Source of the DNA: Tetragonia tetragonoides
Lineage: Eukaryota; Streptophyta; Magnoliopsida; Caryophyllales; Aizoaceae
Direction of reading: 5' to 3'
DNA: 64,000 bases
Assembly (NCBI GenBank): GCA_038025085.1
Contig: CM076146.1
Coordinates: forward strand, 15,350,001-15,414,000
In this document: in pieces, positions 11,325 to 21,040 of the stretch
Numbering within the stretch: position 1 is the stretch's first letter
Layout: the number at the start of each line of letters is the position of its first letter
Program-made: the position numbers and the translations under genes
Notes under the pieces: model-generated
What the model was told of the DNA's origin: nothing
What the model saw: the letters and a program-made list of their open reading frames with translations, nothing else
Database searches by the model: none

Positions 11325-11761
11325 CCGCACCCGAAGGCTGCCTACGCATCTCCAATGTGTGCAAACATCATTTTCGAAAATATGGGGTATTTGGAAAAGG
11401 TGCATTGGAGAATCAGGTCCACGTAGTTCTTCCTACTGACTGAGAGATTTTTTTTTGTTTATTTCGGCCGAGCTCAAAGTGAGCGCCTACGTACCCCGTG
11501 CATGTGCATAAACATGTTTATCTGATACATAGTCAAAAGTGATGATTAAGTCCTACGGGGGATCATGCCGTTACATAGTTCTATTACAAGTAATTAATAA
11601 AAAGGTTTACTTCCTAGATATGTGACGAAAAGATTTACATCCTAATTGGTCTAACTCAAATGAGCTACTTACGTACCCCAAGTAAAGGTGAATACAAGTG
11701 CTTCTAATCAGAGTTGATAAGAGGGCACATTAATTCATGGGGATCAAACCATACGTAGTTC
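11325..11761 (-). other. Array of three structured hairpin units in the Tat spacer
   Basis: Units lie at about 11325-11429, 11466-11581 and 11651-11761. Each has on the plus strand a small hairpin, C(C)TACGTA or a close variant, stem X, a 20-60-base loop, the complement of X, ATCA and ACGTAGTTC. Stem X differs: TCTCCAATG/CATTGGAGA (11349-11357 with 11403-11411), CCCCGT/ACGGGG (11494-11499 with 11555-11560), CCCCA/TGGGG (11676-11680 with 11738-11742). The leading hairpins also differ but pair (GCTC-AAAGT-GAGC, CTCA-AA-TGAG). Change in sequence with retained pairing points to a selected structure. The spacer lies where Ogre elements carry an intron, so splicing control is one guess. Confidence 0.6.
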
Positions 11762-11864
11762 TGGCCTCCTACATAACACAATTATTGGTTCTGGAAGAGA
11801 CTTATCCTGATTGCCCCTTTATTTGGATGCGCCCGGGCAATTGGGCGATGACAACTTCTTCCGC

Positions 11865-12784
11865 TTACTGAACAAGGATCACTCCTTTGCCGATGAGCTC
11901 TTCAATCTTCATATGCAAGAGGAGGCAGTGGTCGATCATGTGCGAGAACTTCCCACAATAGTCGCAAGGTGGATGAGTAATGTTCGTACGAGGTGATGGC
12001 CTTTGAGGTGGTCGAGGCAATGGGATTATCAACCTTTGGCTCATGAGCCGCCCGAATATGTAACTCAGAGGTTCGTGGAATGGCTCAAGTTGACGTGGAG
12101 GTCGAGGGACCTACGGTGCCTGGGGTTGCGGAGCAATCATATCCTTCGGGTAATGACTGTATGGATCAGAAACTTGTCTTACAGACTTAATCCTCGCAAG
12201 GTCAAGAGCATAGTCATGAGCCTCTAGATCTTCCAACTTATAGTACATTTTTTGGCTCATTTCTGTGAAGTAAAGTTCCTTCGATCCTTTTACAATCCAT
12301 ATAAGGCTCTCTCTCTCAACGTCGGCAAATAAAGCACTTTTCTGTACTGTTCCTTCCATCTGGCAATGTAAGTCGAGAATAACTCTCCAGATAACTGTTC
12401 CATATTCTCGAGTTTCAGCTTCTCGGCTATATCACTTGATCCTGCATTCATCCAATCAATGAAAGCAGTTGCTAGATTCTGCCACGAACCAAGCTGATAA
12501 GGCTCCAGATTGAAGTACCACTCTCTTGCTCTTCCTTCTAAACTCTTCCCGAAATAGTAAGGGAAAAACTCCTCACTAATCTCCAAAGGATGTAACTCAT
12601 GCACGAAATATTTCAAATGAGTCTGGGGATCACCTTTCCCACTAAACTTTGTAAACTCAGGAATTTTCACATTCTGTGGGATACGGAGTCCCGGAATCAA
12701 GATCAACTCTTTAGTATCAATCTTCTCTTTCGCAGCGAACATCTCTAGATCAGAATCATAGCTCGGGATATAAGGCTCTCGCAC
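11865..12784 (-). pseudogene. Second gag-like domain with CCHC zinc knuckle, after the protease
   Basis: The frame reads REPYIPSYDSDLEMFA, then a retrotransposon-gag fold signature: IPEFTKFSGKGDPQTHLKYF, EFFPYYFGKSLEGRAREWYF, WQNLATAFIDWM, FSTYIARWKEQ. A frameshift near 12330 moves to a second frame (12359-12111). After one TAG (12111-12113) and a Pro-rich linker that frame reaches CDYCGKFSHMIDHC (11925-11966), an exact CX2CX4HX4C zinc knuckle, and ends at 11865. The upstream junction with the protease is also a frameshift. The element already has a gag at 14031-15317, so this is an extra gag in an unusual place. It may be a duplication or a recombination product. Confidence 0.7.
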
Positions 12785-14079
12785 TTTAACTGGGCCACCA
12801 CTACCCGTGCTAGAATATGTACTTTCTTCCCCGAGGATGAATTCGATCCTGTCCCGTTGAGGAATTCTTCCAATCTGTCAAAATGATAATCACCATCCTC
12901 TTCTGATATAGTTCCAATCAAGAAGCCATGAAATCTGTCCCCAAACTCCTCATCCAAGTGTAATATCAGCTCACTGGTGGATGCAATAGTCATAACCTCT
13001 GGATCTCCTTTAAGTGTGATCACACCGTGGGGGCTTTGGAATCGCACTTTCTGATGAAGTGTGGAAGCAATGGCTCTTGACTGGTGAAGCCATGGTCGGC
13101 CCAACAGAAGGTTGAAGCAGGCAGGTATATCGATCACAAGAAATTCCACATCCCGGACTACCGGTCCATATTCAAGGGGTAGTTTGATTGTTCCCATCAC
13201 ATTTCTCTTCTCATTGTCGTATGCTCGAACTACTTGAGTTGAGGGTTCAAGATGATCTCCGGAGAACCCAAGCTTCTGGAGAGCTCGAAAAGGACAAACA
13301 TTCACTGCTGACCCATTATCAATCAATACGCGAGGGACTTTCATGCCATTGCATTCCACGATAATGTGGAGAGAGTGATTGTGACAAATATCTTCTGGTA
13401 GATCTCTGTCGGAGAATTGGAGTACTTGAGAGGATCCGTGGACTAGGCCAACCATTTCATCCGGAGAGATATCTGAGCTCACGGCCACTTCATTCAAATG
13501 TTTAAGTACCGCAGACCGGTGTGGTTGCGAAGTCATTAACAATTTCCAAATGGAAACGTTAGAGTTCACCTCTTTCATTCTTCTAATAGCTTCATCATCA
13601 ACATTATTATCTATCATCACCTCTTTCCCTTTCTCTTTGCGACGCAAAGCTTCTAAGGGATTTTCATCCTCCAAATGTGAAGGTTTAAAATGTCTTCCGG
13701 TTCGTGTCAAATGAGCTACCATAGAGCTTTCATCATTATCTGGAAGATCTTGTAAACACACAGCTCGTGCAAAATGAGGGATGTAACCCGAACCATTCTT
13801 CTCTATAATATTGAGGACCGAAGCATCCTCTTCTTTCGCCTCCTGATCAATCATCAAGAACCCTCCGTCACATTGCAAAGTCGCACATAAACTGGAGAAT
13901 ACTTCATCTTTCGCTTCAAAGAGCTTAATAGGCTTTAAGATCACTTGAGGTTTGGTGGACAGATCCACAATCAAAGACTTTGAATTGGGAGACAAAGACA
14001 TTTCCATTATCCTGGGAGATGCAACTGTTATCAATTCTGTCGGATCGGAAGTTGATAGAGCAAGAGATATCGCCAACAC
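12745..14079 (-). pseudogene. Tat/Ogre retropepsin-type aspartic protease region
   Basis: The 444-codon frame carries the aspartic protease active site VLIDNGSAVNV (about 13300-13330) and the flap/C-terminal signature FNLLLGRPWLHQSRA near 13090-13130. These are preceded by a charged linker (PLEALRRKEKGKEVMID). The protease would cut the gag-pol polyprotein. The catalytic Asp is present and the frame is uninterrupted across the domain. Its N-terminal 16 codons overlap the preceding gag tail in another frame, and it runs out of frame at about 12800 where the second gag-like domain begins. Confidence 0.88.
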
Positions 14080-15317
14080 TGGGTTTCCATGGTGATTGGG
14101 TAAAGGGTTCTTTTTGATGTTTGCGGAATTGGAGCTAGTTTTGGAAGAATTGATAGTGAGCTTCCTTCATCAATGAGATCTTGGATTCTATGCCTCAAAG
14201 CTAGGCATGACTCAACGGCATGCCCAGAATACTGGTGGAATTTGCAATGGCCGTTCAGGTTTTGATTGGGCTTTAGTGGTGGTGGTGGCCTTGGTGCCAA
14301 TGGTTGGATCATTCATGCCTTGATAAGTTTTTCAAAGGCTTGTGTTAGCGACATGCCTAAAGGAGTGAATTCCCGTCTTTGGGTAAACTGAAATGTTGTG
14401 GATGAGGCAATGTTGCTGATTTTCGCAGATTTTCCTGCCCCTTGAGTTGGCAGAGTATAAGGCCCCCTTCTGTATCTCGAACTTGATGCTACTGGTTCTT
14501 CCTTCTTACCTTCAATTCTGAGAGAGTCCTCAATATTCGACCCGGTGGATATCAAAGCTTTAAAAGAGGGAAAATACTGGTACATCATTTTATCTTTCAA
14601 ATTCGGTGTAAGATTTCGAACTATCATCTGTATCTGATCCTCCTCTGTTGGTCGATTTATCATTTGAGCGGCTTTCGCCCTCCATCTACTAATGAAAGCA
14701 GAGAAAGTTTCATTAGGATACTGGTAAGTGGTTTCAAGATCTCTCTTGATCACATCGACCTCTTCATTATACTTGTATTGTTGCGTGAATTCATGGACGA
14801 TATTGGACCAAGTAGCTTTCTTTGAATTTTCAAGCTGGAAGCTAGAACCATTGGGCAGCTGCCCCATCTAGATATTGCTGAAAGAGTTGAGCAACCAATT
14901 CTTCTGATACACCCCATGGGCTCATTGCCGCTACATACATCTTAAGGAAAGTCGTGGGACTTCCCGTGCCATTGAATTTCGGTATGTTGGAAATTTTAAA
15001 CCCATTCGGGAGACGGGCTGTTGGAAACAGAGCTAGTCCATGAATATCGAGCCACGGCTCGGCAATTGTCATTCTCTTCAAAACTTTTTCAACTTTCTAA
15101 CATCCTCACTCAGTTTATCATCTCCGGCCACAAAACCGGTTTCAAGGTTAAATGGGGCACCACCAGCTGGTGTGCCCTGGTCAGGTTCTCTGTTCAAATG
15201 AGTAAGAGTTTGTTCCATCATGTCCTGACGAGACAGTAGTAACTGCATCATTTCCCTTATTTCAGTAAGAGCATCCGATGGAGGGGGTGGAACATTCTGA
15301 TCAGGTATATCTGCCAT
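14031..15317 (-). pseudogene. Tat/Ogre gag (first gag) with CHHC-type zinc knuckle, frameshifted
   Basis: A likely start is the Met at 15317 (MADIPDQNVPPPPSDAL). The coding path crosses frames at about 15080 and 14860: DIHGLALFPTARLPNGFKI, IPKFNGTGSPTTFLKMYVAA, QYLDGAAAQWF, WSNIVHEFTQQYKY, and NETFSAFISRWRAKAAQMI. The C-terminal knuckle CKFHQYSGHAVESC has spacing CX2HX4HX4C, a variant in which the second Cys is His. Gag packages element RNA into virus-like particles in the cytoplasm. Protease follows immediately. Confidence 0.87.
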
Positions 15318-16135
15318 ACTTGACTGTGGTGAGAAGATCTTGCGGAAGAGGGTGAATGAAGTGGTCGATGTAGTGGTACTTGACAATGAAGATGAGCTGG
15401 GTATCGGAGAAGTCCGAATGAGCCTGGTGGAGGGACGAACCCAACGGGTAGACCTGCCATGAAAATGCAAGGTTAGAATGGTTCATGAAAAGGACACTAT
15501 ATTGACTTGGAAGATAAACATCTTTTTTCTGAAATGAGTATGTACATTTTTTGGAAGAACCTTTTTTTTTTGTTTTTTTGGAAAATAGAGGCTTTTCGGG
15601 AAAGTCCTTTGAAATGAATTTTCTCACGAAAGAGAGATTTTTTTTGAAAACATTTTTTTTTGATGATGATATGCATGAGGTGCATGAATGCAATGGATGC
15701 ATAGTGCTGGACTGACTCAATAAATAAATACTAGTAACCGATTCAAGCATGCATCGGTCCCAAGTGCTCCTAAAGCTGATCTATAGACGATATTTTCAGG
15801 TGCTTCATTTCACTTAGTTTTTGGAGTACACACACAAAGAAAGGCACTGCATGAACACCAATATGTGTGGTAGCTTCCTTATTGTTTTATTGGTTTGTTA
15901 ATCTGGCGCTCACTCCATGAACGGGCGACCAGCCTACAAAAGCAGTAAATTGAGTTCACGTGTGTGTGTGAAGACCATTTTTCAGACAAGCATTCCAAAC
16001 ACACGTAATTTTCACATATGTACATGATATACAACATATATACAAATTATAAACAATAGGCATTTCATAACATCATTCAATTTGTTTTAAAAGGGATACA
16101 ACGTACTTTCGGATTTAGACCTCTTATAAAACTTT
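15318..16135 (-). other. 5' leader of the Tat element
   Basis: This lies between the primer-binding site and the gag Met. It is A/T-rich with several purine runs on the minus strand. An upstream in-frame extension (15470-15318) adds a Ser/Thr-rich stretch to gag but lacks recognisable domains. I see no separate ORF1 of the kind described upstream of gag in some Ogre elements. Confidence 0.5.
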
Positions 16136-16153
16136 TCCCCAGTGAAGTCGCCA
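16136..16153 (-). promoter_or_regulatory. Primer-binding site of the Tat element
   Basis: On the minus strand, three bases (GAC) after the LTR end CCCCACA, the sequence reads TGGCGACTTCACTGGGGA. It starts with TGG as required to pair with a tRNA CCA end. It does not match the common initiator-Met site TGGTATCAGAGC. Ogre-type elements are reported to use tRNA-Arg, which would fit, but I have not aligned it to a tRNA. Confidence 0.65.
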
Positions 16154-16722
16154 GTCTGTGGGGCCAGATTCTCGGGATTTCCAAGATTAGGACCCGGGAA
16201 TCATGGCGATACGCGCCAGAGGCACATTCCACGGAAATCGACCGATTGAAGAGGCCAATTGTCAAGGAATCATCTTAAGGTTCGAAGTCGCCACCTTGTT
16301 ATGGCCCGAACAAGGACGGGTTTTTACAAAATAAGAGTCGCCACCCTGTTATGACCCAAACAAGGAAGGGTTTTTCCAAAAGAAAGGGTTTTATAAACGA
16401 TTTAAAAGAAAATCATTGAAGAAACCCAAAAGTTGACTCCATCGCGATAAGGCACGAAAATTCTTTGACTGGTCTGTGAATCAGAGATCTTGGTTCAGGG
16501 TCTAGGTTAGACGGTGCGGACGTCCTCGGACCTGTCTCCTCCTCCGTACTGAGTACGGGCTCTTTACTAATACGTTGTATCCCATATGAAAGCTTTGAAT
16601 TGAATTATGTAATGCCTTGAATGATAAAAGAAAAGCACATATATGTACACATTGTCACTTAGCACACAGAAAAAGTCGGTTTTGATCCGGTGTATTCGTT
16701 TACGTACGGCGGGTTTGGATAT

Positions 16723-16796
16723 TGCAAAATATTGCACTACGTACCATTCATCGTAGGTCTTGAATCTACTCCTGGATCAAAACCCTTACGTAGTTC
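16723..16796 (-). other. Hairpin unit inside the Tat LTR
   Basis: The plus strand reads TGCAA-AATA-TTGCA, then CTACGTACCA, an inner GTAG/CTAC pair, TGGATCAAAACC and ACGTAGTTC. The arrangement matches the spacer units. An equivalent copy lies in the solo LTR ending at 31506. The matching part of the left LTR is outside the window. Confidence 0.55.
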
Positions 16797-19698
16797 TGAC
16801 GGGGGGACCCGGTCAGTGAGACTCCTTGGGTGCCACTAAGGCGGGTATGGATGTTCTTTCCCGTAAAGAGAGATATGATTGAGAAACTTATAGGATGACT
16901 CGCGACTTAGAGTCGAATTGATCCGAGGAAACCCCTACTCTCCTCGAAGAAGTAGGGAAAAGCTCAAATGGGATGATTAGCCCGCTCCTTCGAGGCGTTC
17001 AACCCAACAAAATTTGATAATATACGGGGATCAACCCAATTCTTAGCTTTGAGTATAAGGATTAGACTTCTCAAAAATATTCGTTCTTTACTGGGGAATA
17101 ACATCCATTGGGGGTGGATAAATGGATGATTCGTGTAGATTGTGGGTATGTATTGGTGGGTAATGGCTCAAAGGAGTCTTTCCGATAGGATCCCGCGGGG
17201 TGGCCCGAAGCCAAATAAGAGGGGACGATCAATAATTAACTTCTATTTGATCATAGGTATTCCACTGGGCAAAATGGTTGTAACTGGGGAAAGGTGGATT
17301 CCACTGGGGAATGTGATTTGTATGAAGGTGATTTTTATGGAATGGTAGGTGGAACACCCATGATCGCGTATAAGCAAATTTCTGATTCTAACCTCGAATT
17401 TGGCCTCGGGCTGGGTTGTGTATATAAACGAATACACTTGTTTTATGAGCATAATATATAACACACAATTGAGAGAAGTTCTTTTTATTTTATTTTTCGA
17501 GTTGAATTATTAGGTGGAAGCATATGAATGCAAATGTACAAAATGTAATTAAAGAGGCCTCGGAATAAACAAATTACAAATCGAGTAATTACAATACAAT
17601 ATGCAAAAAATGTCTAAAAATCCTAAAAAAGAGAAAAATACTTGATCTTCATGTACATGGCGCCTCCGGGGCTCGATCTTCATCTTCGTCTTCAAAAGTT
17701 GGACTTATTCACAAACGATTCGTTCATTTACAAAAGAATTGATTTATTTGCAAAGAATTGGTTATTTACAAAAGGCGGTTTGAAAGAACCGACAAGGAAT
17801 TAGTCCAAACGCGACTTATTAACTCCAAATTTTTTTTTTTAGTTAGTGGGACACATTAAAGGAATAAACTGGAGAATTTCGTATTTTTGTGGGTTCATTT
17901 GATAATTAAACAAAAATCATTTATAAAACCTAACAAAACCGTTTTTACAATAATCTGGACAGAACTTCTAAAATTCATATGTCGGTCATAACTCAACCCA
18001 ATCGAGTGCTTTAAAAGTCTAACTTAGTTCATTTTACTTCATGTTTCCACTGTAAAAATCTCAAGTCAAGGCAGTTGACGATCTGTGGGTTATTCACGAT
18101 TTACAAGCTTCTGAAGGCCTTTGGATAGATCATTGGTTTTTGATTTATTGAGAATTATTTACAAGTGATATAGGTCTAATATGTACAGGACTTAGACTAG
18201 ACTTGAAGGTGGATATGTACACAAAATTGCATGATTTTTAGACGAGTCTAAGTCATTTAACGAAATTAAACAAAATAACTATACAAAAGCCCTAATGTTC
18301 TAAACTTAACCAATTGTCTTTCATTTTGACAGAACCAAACTCGGTTTGATTAATTCATTAAAAATCGAAAATACATCCGAATAAAGTGATTCCAAAGCCT
18401 AGATTGATTTTTAAGGAGTCTATTCTTGAAAACAAAGTTCATCTTTTATTAAAGATGTGCTAAACACCGCAGACTTTTCAGTTAAGTGAACATTGTCATT
18501 TCTGGACATATACTCAGTTGGCTAATTTTAGAATTAAATCTACTTCGTTAAACTTGAATTCTTCTTTATATATTGAAGTAGACACACTATGGACTTTCTA
18601 AAAAAAATTTCAAAGAAAAAACACTAGTCTAAGTGGTTAAATAGAGCCATTTATTTACAAGGTCGAAATCTGAGAAAATCTTCAAAGGGACAGCACTACT
18701 TTGTCTTTTCAAAAATCATTTAAAATTCATTTGGTATCCAAAATGGACAAAATAGGTGGATGTAAAAATCAAGGAAAATCCTCTTCAATTTACTCATAAG
18801 TAGACCAAGCTCAAAACTTAACCGTTTGTTAGTTATTTACAGATCTATGGACGTTGGTCATTTTTAGATGTACAAACTTCAAAATTCAATTGTGGACGAT
18901 TGAACCAATTGATCTGGACGATTGTCATCTCGGTAGAATGCCCTCTGGACAAGGTTTCCTATGACACTGATTGCATCAAATTCCAACCGTTAGATCTTCC
19001 TAGATATACAAATTAAATCTGCTCTAAAAACTGTCAACTATCCGAATATTACAACTTTGTACAAAAAATAATTCCGAGGCCTCTATATACAAAATGACCT
19101 TTTTTTATTCAATTTCAAGTATAAAAAAAATGAAAATGGTGATGAGAAAGAGAGAAACATTCATTGATCACACAATTTTGGCACAAGCAACTCTCTTCCT
19201 CACCGCAAAAAATCACTCTCTACAAGGTGGATCTAAATCTCCCATGGAGATGGGTTCGCGTGGGCACTTGAACCCTTACCTAGAAATTTTCGGCCGCTCA
19301 AAAAATAGGGTGGTTCATGCCCACACCTATAAAGAGTCCAACCGGTGAAAATGAGATTATTAGGGGGGATAATAGTGTTTATTAGCAATTTATATACAAA
19401 ATGAAATGGTTAGTAAAAACACTTAGAAAATAAATAATTGAAGGAGAGAGATAAAAGATTACCCTTGCGTAGATCTAGAAATCTCAATCTTTAAAATTAA
19501 ATTAGTTAGTACAAACGCCCTTTAGTTTGCACTAACTAGATAAAAAAGAAGTTTTAGAAATAGAAGAAGTTTTTAGAAAACCTTTAAAAGTTGAAGTAAG
19601 TTGAAAAGATGATAGGAAAAACTAGAGAGAGAAGTAGAAATTTTAAGAAGTAGAGATGAGGAAGAGGCAAAGGGCCCTTAGGTTAGCTTTTTAGGGGG

Positions 19699-19706
19699 TA
19701 TTTATA
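19699..19706 (-). promoter_or_regulatory. TATA box of the Tat 5' LTR
   Basis: TATAAATA on the minus strand within the context CCTTATAAATACCCCC, about 755 bp from the LTR 5' end. It is conserved at 2757-2764 and 34420-34427 in the other two LTRs. It would start transcription leftwards into the element. Confidence 0.6.
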
Positions 19707-20193
19707 AGGGGGAAAAGATGAGGGGTGAATTAGGGTTAGGAAATGGAGGGTGGGATTTGGTGGAAGGTGGGTGGTGAGATGGGGGGTGAGAGAATGTGGA
19801 TGGAAAAGTGACAAATGTCACATTTGAGGTGAGGGAAAGAAGATGCGAGAGTCTTGTGAGGTGGAAGTGAGTAGGAAAGAGAGAAGATGAGATAAGGTGT
19901 GAGAAAAAATAGAAAGGAAAAAACAAAAACAAAATAAAAAAATAATAAAAAAAGAAATGAAAAACGTGGGTTAGGGGGAAAAGAATTTTTTTTTCTTTTT
20001 CTTTTTCTTCTATTTTTAGGTTGTGAGGGGGGAATTTTTTTGATTTTTATTTAATTTTTTGGGTTGGGGCGTTAATTCATGGAAAAGGGAAGGGTATTTT
20101 GGTATTTCTACTTGATACCATTATTCCCTTTTGTCTTTAGTTATTGGATGGGAACATAGAAATATTGTGATGTCATGCAAATAATGTCATGGA

Positions 20194-20215
20194 ATGATGT
20201 CATGCATGACATCAT
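20194..20215. promoter_or_regulatory. 22-bp palindrome with RY core in LTR U3
   Basis: The central 20 bases are TGATGTCATGCATGACATCA, with an extra A and T at the ends. Two TGATGTCA/TGACATCA half-sites, resembling bZIP (CRE-like) sites, overlap a central CATGCATG, the RY motif bound by plant B3 factors. It lies about 490 bp upstream of the TATA box in element sense. Copies lie at 3217-3236 and 34900-34921. Confidence 0.5.
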
Positions 20216-20457
20216 AATTCCAATCCTTATTTATTTTTGTATTTTCTCTTTTATATTCTTTTTTGGATTTTTGATTTATTTTCTCTTTTGGGCTTTGGGC
20301 TTTGGGCTTTGCTTTGCTAATGGGTTGGGTCACCTTATGGACCCTAAATGCCCTTTTTAGCCCAAATGACTTATTTAATTAGGGTAATCACAGTTAATGC
20401 TAATATTAACTGTAATAATTATTTAAAAGAAATACAAGTCAAAATTCGGCGTCTACA

Positions 20458-21040
20458 CACGGGTTTAAGATCCTATTGAATTGACTGCAGTTGTTTTGAC
20501 AATTCATGTGATTCTCTTCTCTCTAATGAACTTGGCTAATGGATAATAATAAATATTGGATTTATTATTTGTTATTGATGCGTGTCTTTTATTTCTTAAA
20601 GCATGATTAGTTATTTTATGTAAGCATGTTTGCTTAACTTGGAGATTAAAATGGATTACGTGGTTATGAATTACTCAGCGTAGCTAATTGGTTGTTTTTC
20701 TTTCTACTTGTGTGTGTTGTCCATTTCTCTTCAATGATGGGTCTATGATGAAGCTAAATGGAATTCGTCTAAATAGGGGAGTAGATTGAGAGGAATTTGT
20801 AGCTCGTGTTGGGAGCTAGTGGATAGACGACTGAAGAAGATTGTGTATCTTCTAAAAAATAATTTATCTTTATTGTTTAGACTTGGATTTGTATTTTTGG
20901 GATTAAATTTTGTTTCTTTCTAACCTTGTATTTAATTTGAACATTAAGTACGGCAGTGACGCTTCGAATTTCTAGGGTTTTTCCGCTACAACTCATAATT
21001 TTAAATGGTTTTAAATTAGACTGAAATTCGGGGTGTTACA
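20458..21040 (-). repeat. Stump of another gypsy-type LTR interrupted by the Tat element
   Basis: The plus strand ends CTGAAATTCGGGGTGTTACA at 21040, which on the minus strand is TGTAACACCCCGAATTTC, a typical plant gypsy LTR start. The same opening TGTAACACC is seen in the element at 46006 but the rest differs, so it is a different family. The Tat element appears to have inserted into it at 20457; the remainder would lie left of the window. No coding sequence is seen. Confidence 0.55.

Larger units (their letters stand above)
1..20457 (-). mobile_element. Tat/Ogre-type Ty3/gypsy LTR retrotransposon, degenerate, left LTR cut by window edge
   Basis: Two direct copies of a roughly 4.3-kb LTR (1-3479 and 16157-20457) flank a 12.7-kb internal region coding on the minus strand. 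The order is gag, protease, second gag-like domain, spacer, G-patch ORF, RT, RNase H, archaeal-type RNase H, integrase, then an antisense extra ORF before the 3' LTR. Giant LTRs, a second archaeal-type RNase H and extra ORFs are hallmarks of the Tat/Ogre lineage. LTR ends are TG...CA on both strands (TGTGGGG...CTACA on the plus strand). The 5 bases to the right are CACGG (20458-20462); the left target copy lies outside the window. Amber codons and frameshifts throughout show the copy is dead. Confidence 0.9.
16157..20457 (-). repeat. 5' LTR of the Tat/Ogre element (complete, 4301 bp)
   Basis: It runs from TGTGGGGCCAG at 16157 to GCGTCTACA at 20457 and matches the partial LTR at 1-3479 and the solo LTR at 30866-35161 with scattered substitutions and indels. 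In element sense the U3 is about 720 bp up to the TATA box, leaving about 3.5 kb of R-U5, a very long transcribed leader. Near the inner end, 16280-16375 contains an imperfect tandem pair of about 50 bp (AGTCGCCACC, TGTTATG, CCAAACAAGGA or CCGAACAAGGA, GGGTTTTT). A hairpin unit of the type seen in the spacer lies at 16723-16796. Confidence 0.92.
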
